A stretch of 5,810 nt of DNA from SFTH01 sp963643985 (GTDB lineage: Bacteria; Bacillota; Clostridia; Christensenellales; Aristaeellaceae). Numbering within the stretch: position 1 is the stretch's first letter; each line of letters starts with the position of its first letter. Below, piece after piece: positions 1 through 5,500 of this stretch. Location: positions 1-5,810 of the forward strand of contig CAVINP010000117.1 of NCBI GenBank assembly GCA_963643985.1, read 5' to 3'. Both the position numbers and the translations under genes were made by a program. The notes below the pieces were generated by a model. The model was not told the DNA's origin, made no database searches, and saw nothing but the letters and a program-made list of their open reading frames with translations.

Positions 1-23
1 CCCATATCTGCGCCCCCATTTCC

Positions 24-45
24 GTTTGATTATTTGTTTGATTAT
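24..45. repeat. Short tandem direct repeat, 10 nt
   Basis: GTTTGATTAT occurs at 24-33 and again, identically, at 36-45, giving a 12-nt period. It lies in an AT-rich stretch at the left edge, beyond the terminator at 71-97. It may be a protein-binding site for a gene lying to the left, or chance in AT-rich DNA. No gene is visible in 1-70. Confidence 0.4.
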
Positions 46-70
46 ATCATATTTTCCCCGATAATAAAAG

Positions 71-97
71 CCCCGAATTATACGAAATAATTCAGGG
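71..97 (-). terminator. Intrinsic terminator, leftward
   Basis: The arms CCCCGAATTA (71-80) and TAATTCAGGG (88-97) pair over 9 positions with one C/A mismatch, around a 7-nt loop. Read on the minus strand the stem is followed by CTTTTATTAT (complement of 61-70), which is a U-rich tail. The plus-strand side is followed by AGAAAAATT, so only leftward use makes sense. It would end a transcript arising from the structured region at 98-200 or read-through from the tRNA unit. Confidence 0.65.
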
Positions 98-200
98 AGA
101 AAAATTACGGCAAAAGGAGCCGTTGCACATTCGTGCAGGCTTGAGCAGTGCGGCGACTGCTATGGATCTGTTCCGGTCCCGGCTCTGTGCCATGGGTATA
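98..200. other. Structured intergenic segment, possible small RNA or leader
   Basis: A 6-bp stem, GAGCCG (117-122) with CGGCTC (180-185), encloses three local hairpins: TGCAC/GTGCA (124-128/133-137, 4-nt loop), GCAGT/ACTGC (145-149/156-160) and GGATC/GGTCC (164-168/175-179). The third is better on the plus strand because it includes a G-U pair. On the minus strand the closing-stem arm CGGCTC overlaps a second possible hairpin, ACGGC/GCCGT (107-123), followed by AATTTTT, so the two folds would exclude each other. A weak extended -10 (TGCTATACC) sits at about 195-203 on the minus strand. I recognise no known RNA family. Direction and expression are not established. Confidence 0.3.
100..123 (-). 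terminator. Weak terminator-like hairpin, leftward
   Basis: On the minus strand ACGGC and GCCGT pair (complements of 119-123 and 107-111) around a 7-nt loop, TCCTTTT, followed by AATTTTT. The stem is only 5 bp. Its 5' arm is shared with the closing stem of the foldable segment at 117-185, which is the geometry of an attenuator. It lies directly upstream of the stronger terminator at 71-97. Confidence 0.35.
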
Positions 201-202
201 GC

Positions 203-236
203 AAAACCCCCGAAAACATCGTGTTTTCAGGGGTTT
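203..236 (-). terminator. Intrinsic terminator of the tRNA unit
   Basis: A long hairpin pairs 204-210 with 230-236 (AAACCCC/GGGGTTT) and 212-218 with 222-228 (GAAAACA/TGTTTTC). There is one C/A mismatch between the two stem parts and a 3-nt loop. On the minus strand it ends in a GGGGGTTTT run. It begins 5 nt after the encoded CCA end of the elongator Met tRNA, so it ends the tRNA transcript. Confidence 0.8.
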
Positions 237-241
237 CCGCC

Positions 242-318
242 TGGTACCGGCGACTGGATTCGAACCAGTGACACTCCGGGTATGAACCGAATGCTCTAGC
301 CAACTGAGCTACGCCGGC
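242..318 (-). tRNA. tRNA-Met (CAU), elongator
   Basis: The minus strand folds as a complete 77-nt cloverleaf with encoded CCA. The acceptor is GCCGGCG/CGCCGGT (a G-U pair at 1-72), the D arm GCTC/GAGC, the anticodon arm TTCGG/CCGGA with loop TTCATAC, and the T arm ACTGG/CCAGT with loop TTCGAAT. The anticodon is CAT. The anticodon stem lacks the three G-C pairs of initiators and position 1-72 is not a C/A mismatch, so this is not initiator tRNA. The TTCATAC loop favours elongator Met over the CAU-anticodon isoleucine tRNA. It is the second gene of a two-tRNA unit and is followed at once by a terminator. Confidence 0.93.
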
Positions 319-321
319 AAA

Positions 322-398
<77 letters not shown>

Positions 399-437
399 AC
401 ATCCGTCAAAAGCGCTTCCGCTCTCAACGCGAGTTCT

Positions 438-467
438 ATTGTACCACAGTGCAGGTGCGTTTGTCAA
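438..467 (-). promoter_or_regulatory. Promoter of the tRNA-fMet/tRNA-Met unit
   Basis: On the minus strand a perfect -35 TTGACA (462-467) is followed after 18 bp by TACAAT (438-443), with a TG one base upstream (extended -10). An AT tract at about 471-488 lies just upstream of the -35 and could act as an UP element. The start would be near 431, giving a leader of about 33 nt. This strength fits a stable-RNA promoter. Confidence 0.85.
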
Positions 468-575
468 TAGCTTTTTTAAAAAAAATTTGAAGTTACAGGC
501 CGGTCTCTCTACGGTTACAGAAAACAGGTGGGTGTAAAAACTTTCGCTCACAGCCGAACGTTGTGACTTTGAATA

Positions 576-604
576 TTGAAGTTCTGCCATATTTACCTTA
601 TAAT
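576..604 (+). promoter_or_regulatory. Upstream promoter of the polysaccharide locus
   Basis: TTGAAG (576-581, 4 of 6 matches to the -35 consensus) and a perfect TATAAT (599-604) are separated by exactly 17 bp. The start would be near 611, about 44 nt before the first gene. It is followed by TTAGAGTA, a motif that recurs at the promoter before the gene at 5501. Confidence 0.7.
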
Positions 605-614
605 GTTAGAGTAC

Positions 615-623
615 TGATATAAT
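615..623 (+). promoter_or_regulatory. Second, extended -10 promoter
   Basis: TGATATAAT is an extended -10 with a perfect TATAAT at 618-623. There is no recognisable -35 at 16-18 bp, which extended -10 promoters can tolerate. It lies 19 bp downstream of the other TATAAT, with TATAATGT repeated at both places. The start would be near 630, leaving a leader of about 25 nt with the ribosome binding site GGGAGGA (644-650). Confidence 0.55.
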
Positions 624-654
624 GTGATTTCTGTAATTTAAACGGGAGGAATCC

Positions 655-1680
655 TTGTTGCACTATCACCGCCACAGCCGAAGGAAGCGATCGCCGCGCA
701 GGCTGCTCGTGTTGCTGCTTCTGGTCGCACTCGCCTATGTGGGCATACTGCTGGGCGTGCGTGTGCTCGGCAATCGCTTCGAGCAGTCGGACGCAGGCGA
801 GACGCTCGGGTCGCTCGACGGGCGCTTTGATACCGCGGATGTCACGCTGGAATACGGCGGACGGACGTGGACGTATCGCGGGCGCTCGCTTACGAATCTG
901 CTGCTCATCGGCGAAGACCGGAACGATGAGGACGGCTCCTCTTCCCGCCGCTATGCCGGTCAGGCGGACTTCCTCTACCTGATCACATTCGACCGCAAGA
1001 ACAGGAGCATCTCCGCGCTGCAGATCGACCGCGACAGCATCACGCCGATTCGCATCTACGGCCCCTTCGGTGACTTCACCGGTGTGCAGGAGATGCAGAT
1101 CTGTCTGGCGCATGCCTACGGCGAAACGGACAGGGACAACTGCGAAAACACCGTCTGGGCCGTGAGCCACATGCTGGGAGACATCCCCATTGACGGCTAT
1201 CTGGCTCTGGACATGCAGAGCATATCGCTCCTCAACGATGCACTGGGCGGCGTAACGGTCACCCTCGAGGAAGACTTCTCATCCTTCGATCCGCAGATGA
1301 CGCAGGGCACGACGCTGACGCTGCGGGGTGAGCAGGCGCTCTGCTACGTCCGCGGGCGCATGTCGGTGGGCGACGGCACGAACGCAGGGCGCATGCGCCG
1401 CCAGCAGACGTTCATCGCCGAAGCGCAGAAGCTGCTCGTTCAGGGGTTGCAGAGTGATCCGGGCTATGCCGATGTGCTCTTCGATGCTCTGGACGGCCAT
1501 CTGATGACGGACAAGAAGCGCAGCTGGCTGGTCGACAAGGCCTATGAGTGCCGTGATTACACCCGGACTCAGACGCAGACTCTGGCCGGCGAACACGTCG
1601 TGGGTGATGACGGATATATGGAATTTTACCCGGACCAGGATGCTCTGAACGACTATCTGACCATGAACTATTTTGAGTAA
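655..1680 (+). CDS. LCP-family (LytR-CpsA-Psr) polysaccharide-to-wall ligase
   Basis: This is a membrane-anchored phosphotransferase that, in known family members, moves polyprenyl-linked glycopolymers such as capsule or teichoic acid onto peptidoglycan outside the cell. The 341 residues begin with a basic cytoplasmic tail (1-16) and one membrane helix (about 17-37). An LCP domain follows at about 80-260, with NLLLIGEDRN (81-90), a D in the GQAD segment (105), IDRDS (124-128), a DALGGV motif (195-200), the RxR pair R233/R235, and the AGRMRRQ segment (244-250). The usual Arg of the GRSD motif reads Gln103 here. The start is one of two adjacent TTG codons, 655 or 658. The SD GGGAGGA (644-650) is 4 nt from the first and 7 nt from the second, so 658 may be the real one. 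The next gene follows after 36 nt with no terminator, so they are probably cotranscribed. It corresponds in role to streptococcal CpsA. Confidence 0.92.
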   Translation: MLHYHRHSRRKRSPRRLLVLLLLVALAYVGILLGVRVLGNRFEQSDAGETLGSLDGRFDTADVTLEYGGRTWTYRGRSLTNLLLIGEDRNDEDGSSSRRYAGQADFLYLITFDRKNRSISALQIDRDSITPIRIYGPFGDFTGVQEMQICLAHAYGETDRDNCENTVWAVSHMLGDIPIDGYLALDMQSISLLNDALGGVTVTLEEDFSSFDPQMTQGTTLTLRGEQALCYVRGRMSVGDGTNAGRMRRQQTFIAEAQKLLVQGLQSDPGYADVLFDALDGHLMTDKKRSWLVDKAYECRDYTRTQTQTLAGEHVVGDDGYMEFYPDQDALNDYLTMNYFE

Positions 1681-1716
1681 CCCCCGGTACCCCAATTTTG
1701 AAAGGAGAAAACCACG

Positions 1717-2883
1717 ATGAAAAAGATCCTTGCACTGGCTCTGGTACTGATGCTTCCGGCTGCCGGTGCCTTTGCAGCCGTACTGACCGACGTTCCGGCC
1801 ACCCCGGCCAAGGCTGCAGGCGTACAGATTACCGCCAGCTGGGCCGACGGCACTGCCGCTGACGAGCTGCAGGCTCTGGATGCCGATGAAGTGACCGTGG
1901 CTCAGGCCCAGGCTGCCTATGCATACGTTTATGAAGGAAACAACAGCGCCGCAAGCTGGTATCCCGAGGAGACCCGGCAGGAGATCGCCGGCATGGTCAG
2001 CACCGATGCCGCAGATCTGGGCATGAGCAACATGCTGCGCCTGCACGTTGCAGACGGCGAGCCGCAGAGCGACCTGAACGCCACGATTGACCCGGGCGTT
2101 GCCTATCAGGCCGACCAGCAGGTCGTGGTCGTGCTGGGCGACACCACCGGCGCAGACGGCATCGACTGGACGACCGTCGCCGCCACCGTCAATGCCAACG
2201 GCCGGATCGAGTTCACCGTGCCCCAGAGCGTGCTCGCACTGCTGCAGGGCAAGGACCTGATCTTCACCGTCATGTCCACGCGCTCCGTCACCCGTGAGGT
2301 CGTCAATACCGAATCCGAGCCCGTGTTTGAGACCGAGGCGCCCGCAGAGGATGAGGGCACGCCCAGCGTCGATGCCGAGAGCACCACGAGCGTTGCCCGG
2401 ACCGTGAAGAACGGCCAGGTCGTCGAGGACGACTTCAAGCTGGTCATCGTTGAAGAAACGACCGAGATCCGGCAGGAAATCGAGCTGATCAAAACCTACG
2501 TGTCCGCCAACGCCCAGCCTGCACTCACCTGGCTGCCCGAGGACGCACAGCAGAGCGTTGCCTACCTGCTGGGCAATGACGGCAGCGACCTGATCGTCTC
2601 CGACTATGTGACGCTGACCAGCGAGAACTTCGTCTCCGGCGACGGTTCCGCAGTGGGTACCTTCAGCTTCGCCACTCCCTACACCGCAGGCCGGAAGCTC
2701 GTGGCCGCACTGGGTCTGCCCAAGGCCGATGCCGCAGCAGGCGAAACGCAGATGAGCTGGACCGTCATGCCCGCTTCCGTCAATGAGAACGGCTGCGTGG
2801 ATGTCGTGTTCGACCAGCAGGTGCTTGACGAGATGGGCAGCGAGACCGGCCTGCTGCTGATCTTCAGCGAAGCTGCCGAATAA
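1717..2883 (+). CDS. Secreted acidic protein with two copies of one unrecognised domain
   Basis: I do not recognise this family. The 388-residue product starts with a clear signal peptide: KK, a hydrophobic core at 4-15 and a likely cleavage after AFA at residue 20. There is no lipobox, sortase motif or second membrane helix, so it is probably released or held at the wall by contacts. The mature part is acidic, poor in lysine and has a single Cys (360). It contains an internal duplication. About 60-185 and 260-385 share a Tyr-Val followed 10-11 residues later by WYPEE or WLPED, a VNANG/VNENG turn, a QSVL/QQVL helix and a final LIF strand. An acidic Thr/Ser/Pro-containing linker (about 190-235) separates the copies. 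The SD AAAGGAG (1701-1707) is 9 nt from ATG. Placed between a wall ligase and the export regulators, it may help assemble or bind the polysaccharide, which is inference. It has no ATA codons, unlike its neighbours. Confidence 0.85.
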   Translation: MKKILALALVLMLPAAGAFAAVLTDVPATPAKAAGVQITASWADGTAADELQALDADEVTVAQAQAAYAYVYEGNNSAASWYPEETRQEIAGMVSTDAADLGMSNMLRLHVADGEPQSDLNATIDPGVAYQADQQVVVVLGDTTGADGIDWTTVAATVNANGRIEFTVPQSVLALLQGKDLIFTVMSTRSVTREVVNTESEPVFETEAPAEDEGTPSVDAESTTSVARTVKNGQVVEDDFKLVIVEETTEIRQEIELIKTYVSANAQPALTWLPEDAQQSVAYLLGNDGSDLIVSDYVTLTSENFVSGDGSAVGTFSFATPYTAGRKLVAALGLPKADAAAGETQMSWTVMPASVNENGCVDVVFDQQVLDEMGSETGLLLIFSEAAE

Positions 2884-2899
2884 TTGCCCTGATGAGTCT

Positions 2900-2925
2900 C
2901 CCCTCCGGCCGACGCGTCGGAGGGG
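2900..2925 (+). terminator. GC-rich hairpin after the secreted-protein gene
   Basis: CCCCTCCG (2900-2907) pairs perfectly with CGGAGGGG (2918-2925) around a 10-nt loop. It begins 17 nt after the stop codon. The 3' side is AAGTCTCCTCCC rather than a U tract, so it is a poor intrinsic terminator. It may be a 3' stabilising structure or partial attenuator that sets different mRNA levels for the secreted protein and the kinase module. Confidence 0.5.
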
Positions 2926-2937
2926 AAGTCTCCTCCC

Positions 2938-2977
2938 TTTCACGGACGGCAAGAAATGCATCATGCCTTCCGTGAAA
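2938..2977 (+). promoter_or_regulatory. Second hairpin in the leader of the kinase module
   Basis: TTTCACGGA (2938-2946) pairs perfectly with TCCGTGAAA (2969-2977). After one C/T mismatch, GGCA pairs with TGCC, leaving a 12-nt loop that contains ATGCAT. It lies between the first hairpin and the SD of the cpsC-like gene (AGGAAGGA, 3002-3009). No convincing promoter is seen downstream: TATACA at 2990-2995 lacks a matching -35. Roles in mRNA processing or stability, or as an operator, are equally possible. Confidence 0.45.
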
Positions 2978-3017
2978 AGGAAGCGACATTATACATACAA
3001 CAGGAAGGACAGCCTAC

Positions 3018-3848
3018 ATGAACTACAATCAGAGTGAAACCGCCTCAGGAACCGAGCGCGACCGGCACCGCAGCGATTCGGCACTGGTCGCCGAGCTTCT
3101 CGCACGTCTGGACCGGAAACAGGAAGTGAAAAATCAGGAAGAGGCGCATCGCAGCATCGACCTGATCGAGCTGTTCTACTACCTGCTCTCCAAGCTGCGC
3201 TTCATCGTGCTGGGCATGGTGCTGGGCGGCATGCTGCTGGGCATCTACGGCGGCCTGCTGGTCACCCCGATCTACGAGGCGACATCCAAGATTTACATCA
3301 TGGGCTCCACCGGCAGCAGCATACTGACCGACCTGCAGATCGGCTCGGCGCTGGCGCAGGACTATCAGGAAGTCTTCAAGACCTGGGAAGTGCACCAGAT
3401 GGTCAACGAATCTCTGGGCACGAGCTACGGCTACACCGAGCTTGAGAAGATGGTCGCCATTGACAATCCCGACGACACGCACATCATTTCCATCACCGTG
3501 TCCAACCCCGACCCGCAGACGGCGGCGGACATTGCCAATGCCTACGCGGACGCATCCAAGACTTTCATCGCCCGGACCATGGACACCGACGAGCCGAACA
3601 CCTTCTCCTATGCGCTCGTGCCGACCAAGGCCAGCGGCATCTCCACCACGGGCTACATCATCCGCGGCATACTGCTGGGCACGGTTGTGGCCTGCGTCTG
3701 GCTGGTGCTCAACTTCCTGCTCGACAGCCGTCCCAAGACACCCGAGGATATCATGCGCTATGCCAATATCCCGACGCTGGCGGTCTTCCCGGCCAATCCG
3801 AACCTGTCCGGTGACAGGGAGCACAGAAAGAAGGAGAGAAAGCTATGA
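3018..3848 (+). CDS. cpsC: CpsC/CapA-like membrane adaptor and chain-length regulator
   Basis: This is a polysaccharide co-polymerase of the Wzz superfamily, Gram-positive split form. It sits in the membrane, helps set polymer length and activates the partner tyrosine kinase. The 276 residues show a long charged cytoplasmic N-terminal extension (1-47), the Wzz-type segment IDLIELFYYLL (47-57), a first helix at about 61-82, an extracellular domain with YEATSKIYI (86-94) and ISITVSNPDPQTAADIAN (about 137-154), and a second helix at about 212-235. A short cytoplasmic tail ends in a basic KKERKL and would touch the kinase. The extension is longer than in typical CpsC, and the proline-rich motif before the second helix is reduced to VPTKASGIS. 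The SD AGGAAGGA (3002-3009) is 8 nt from ATG. The stop overlaps the next start as ATGA, so translation of adaptor and kinase is coupled. Confidence 0.92.
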   Translation: MNYNQSETASGTERDRHRSDSALVAELLARLDRKQEVKNQEEAHRSIDLIELFYYLLSKLRFIVLGMVLGGMLLGIYGGLLVTPIYEATSKIYIMGSTGSSILTDLQIGSALAQDYQEVFKTWEVHQMVNESLGTSYGYTELEKMVAIDNPDDTHIISITVSNPDPQTAADIANAYADASKTFIARTMDTDEPNTFSYALVPTKASGISTTGYIIRGILLGTVVACVWLVLNFLLDSRPKTPEDIMRYANIPTLAVFPANPNLSGDREHRKKERKL

Positions 3849-4624
3849 ACAAGGTCACCATCTCCCGCTTCCCTGCGCTGGATTACGCCTGCAACGAAGC
3901 GATGAACACGCTTTGCACCAATCTGTCCTACTGCGGCAGTGACATACGCGTGGTGCTGCTCACCAGCCGCTATGAGTCCGAGGGCAAATCCTCCATCACC
4001 ATCAACATGATGCGCACGATGGCCGGCTTCGGCAAGCGCGTGCTGCTGATCGATACCGACCTTCGCAGATCTGCGCTGGTGCGGCGCTACCGCCTGAGCT
4101 ACGAGCAGAAAAAGCCCTACGGCCTGGCGCACTACCTGGCCGGCATGTGTGATCTGGATGACGTGATCTACCAGACCGACCTGCCCAACGCCAGCATAAT
4201 CCCCGCCGGCCGCGATGTGCTCAATTCCATGCAGCTGCTGGCCTCCCCCCGCTACGGACGGATGATCGAGGAAGTGCGCGACCGCTACGACATGGTGCTG
4301 GTAGACTGCCCGCCCGCCGGCATGATCGTCGATGCGGTGGAGATCGCCAAGTACTGTGACGGTGCGATCATCGTCGTGGGCTACAACAGCGGCCGCGGTC
4401 AGGAAGTCGGCGAGGTCGCCGCAAGCATTGCACAGACCGGCTGCAAGGTGCTGGGCGCGGTGATCAACGGCGTCGATATCAGCTCCGTCAGAAGCCGCAA
4501 ATACTATTACAGATCCAAGTATTATTCCTCTTATTATCGCCGCTACGACCGCTACGGCGATGCCGGGGATGATCTTCCCAAAAAGCCAAAGGCAAGTTCA
4601 TCAAAAGGGGATAAGCGCAAGTGA
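3845..4624 (+). CDS. cpsD: CpsD/CapB-like autophosphorylating tyrosine kinase
   Basis: This is a cytoplasmic bacterial tyrosine kinase that works with the CpsC-like adaptor. Its phosphorylation cycle controls capsule or exopolysaccharide synthesis and export. The 259 residues carry a Walker A at 40-50 (TSRYESEGKSS), a Walker A' at 66-73 (VLLIDTDL followed by RR) and a Walker B at 151-157 (VLVDCPP), the three motifs of the family. The C-terminus holds the autophosphorylation cluster, with nine tyrosines between 220 and 237, followed by a basic Lys/Ser-rich tail to 259. The usual Pro-Gly before EGKS in Walker A is replaced by Glu-Ser, and the family's proline-rich PPNP segment is missing around 121-130. 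The essential GKS is intact, so activity is likely. The SD AAGGAG (3831-3836) lies 8 nt upstream of ATG, inside the adaptor gene. Both ends overlap neighbours by 4 nt. Confidence 0.95.
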   Translation: MNKVTISRFPALDYACNEAMNTLCTNLSYCGSDIRVVLLTSRYESEGKSSITINMMRTMAGFGKRVLLIDTDLRRSALVRRYRLSYEQKKPYGLAHYLAGMCDLDDVIYQTDLPNASIIPAGRDVLNSMQLLASPRYGRMIEEVRDRYDMVLVDCPPAGMIVDAVEIAKYCDGAIIVVGYNSGRGQEVGEVAASIAQTGCKVLGAVINGVDISSVRSRKYYYRSKYYSSYYRRYDRYGDAGDDLPKKPKASSSKGDKRK

Positions 4625-5346
4625 AGCCCGTGGAATTTGCCGACATACATCAGCACGTGCTCTGGGGGCTGGATGACGGCTCCCGCAACCGTAAGAGCAT
4701 GCACGCGCTGCTCAAGCAGGACGCTGAGGAGGGCATACGTCTGGTCTATGCCACGACGCATGCCTATCCGGACATGCGTCCTTTTGACTATGTGCTCTAC
4801 AATAAGCGTCTGGCGGAGGCCAACGACTGGTGCGTGAGCATGGGCTATGACCTGAAGATACTGCCCGGCTGCGAAATCCACTACTGCGGCAACGTGCCCG
4901 AGCTGCTGCGCTCAGGGCGGCTGCCCACGCTGGGCGACAGCGACTACGCGCTGATTGAGTTTTCGCCCGGCGACAGCACCGACACAATACTCAGAGCCGT
5001 CGATCGCATCTACGGCGCGGGTTTCACGCCGATACTGGCGCACATCGAGCGCTATCACAGCCTGCTGCGCTTCCCCGGGCGTGCGCTGCGCCTCAGGGAC
5101 GAGTACGATCTGATCTATCAGGTCAACTGCGAGACCATCGCCGATCCCTACGGCTTCTTTGAAAAGCGCTTCGTGCGCCACATGCTGCGCGAGCGCGGCA
5201 TAGACGTGATCGCTACCGACGCGCACCACGTCTTCAGGCGTCCGGCCTACATGCAGGAGGCCTATGAGGAAATCTGCGATCTCTGCGGCCGCGGCTACGC
5301 CAGGCGCGTCACGCGCTTCGGCTTCAAGCTGGCGGAACCGAAATAA
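4621..5346 (+). CDS. cpsB: CpsB/YwqE-like PHP-family phosphotyrosine phosphatase
   Basis: This is a metal-dependent phosphatase of the PHP (polymerase and histidinol phosphatase) fold that removes phosphate from the tyrosine cluster of the partner kinase. The 241 residues keep the family signatures in order: DIHQH (8-12) with LDDGS (17-21), ATTHAYP (44-50, H47), GCEIHY (83-88, E85), an LIEFS strand (111-115), ILAHIERY (138-145), QVNCETI (167-173) and VIATDAHH (196-203). These supply the Asp, Glu and His metal ligands. Small departures are Gln instead of Ser in DIHSH and Thr instead of Pro before His47. The length is normal. The start is GTG, whose last bases form the kinase stop codon (GTGA). 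The SD is a modest AAGGGG at 4605-4610. The phosphatase lies after adaptor and kinase, whereas in many streptococci it comes before them. Six of its 14 Ile codons are ATA. Confidence 0.94.
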   Translation: MKPVEFADIHQHVLWGLDDGSRNRKSMHALLKQDAEEGIRLVYATTHAYPDMRPFDYVLYNKRLAEANDWCVSMGYDLKILPGCEIHYCGNVPELLRSGRLPTLGDSDYALIEFSPGDSTDTILRAVDRIYGAGFTPILAHIERYHSLLRFPGRALRLRDEYDLIYQVNCETIADPYGFFEKRFVRHMLRERGIDVIATDAHHVFRRPAYMQEAYEEICDLCGRGYARRVTRFGFKLAEPK

Positions 5347-5373
5347 AAAAATGCGGCATCTTAGTACAAAACA

Positions 5374-5394
5374 CACTATTGCGTCAAAATAGTG
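5374..5394. promoter_or_regulatory. Perfect 7-7-7 inverted repeat abutting a -35 box
   Basis: CACTATT (5374-5380) and AATAGTG (5388-5394) form a perfect 7-bp inverted repeat with a 7-nt spacer. The right arm ends one base before TTGACA (5396-5401), which is a good operator position. As RNA it would be a short AT-rich hairpin 27 nt after the cpsB-like stop, with no U tract, so a terminator is less likely. Confidence 0.5.
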
Positions 5395-5395
5395 A

Positions 5396-5424
5396 TTGAC
5401 ACAAAGACGCCCACATAATAATAT
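5396..5424 (+). promoter_or_regulatory. Promoter for the gene at 5501
   Basis: A perfect -35 TTGACA (5396-5401) is followed by TAATAT (5419-5424) after 17 bp. The -10 is imperfect and overlaps other AT-rich choices (AATAAT at 5417-5422). A TGTTATGTA at 5435-5443 could be a second, extended -10. The start would lie near 5431-5450, leaving a leader of 50-70 nt that contains the hairpin at 5453-5483. The sequence at 5418-5431 nearly repeats 600-613. Confidence 0.6.
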
Positions 5425-5452
5425 TAGAGTATTCTGTTATGTATATCCACAC

Positions 5453-5483
5453 CCGAAAATATACGAGGGGGGTATATTTTTGG
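5453..5483 (+). promoter_or_regulatory. Leader hairpin just upstream of the SD
   Basis: CCGAAAATATAC (5453-5464) and GTATATTTTTGG (5472-5483) pair over 12 positions, all Watson-Crick except one G-U, around the G-rich loop GAGGGGG. It ends 3 nt before the SD AGGAG (5487-5491). The U run lies inside the 3' arm, so it could act as a weak attenuator, as a translational switch, or, as DNA, as an operator with a perfect 9-bp inverted repeat. Confidence 0.55.
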
Positions 5484-5500
5484 TACAGGAGAACCGATTG

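Noticed and set aside
242..318. Isoleucine tRNA with a modified CAU anticodon
   Set aside because: The anticodon loop TTCATAC and the stem GG/CC context fit elongator Met better. A tRNA covariance model with Ile2 discrimination would settle it.
598..1170. Minus-strand open frame of 190 codons
   Set aside because: It is a shadow of the LCP gene and covers that gene's own promoter. It has no supported start or domain.
1279..2964. Minus-strand open frame of 561 codons
   Set aside because: It lies antisense to two well-supported genes, and its translation is a His/Gly-rich low-complexity sequence without recognisable domains. Long antisense frames are expected in GC-rich coding DNA.
2990..2995. 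TATACA as a -10 for the cpsC-like gene
   Set aside because: The hexamer at the proper distance upstream is CTTCCG or similar, and there is no extended TG, so it was not called a promoter.
3045..3824. Minus-strand open frame of 259 codons
   Set aside because: It is antisense to the cpsC-like gene, is rich in His, Gln and Arg, and has no domain pattern.
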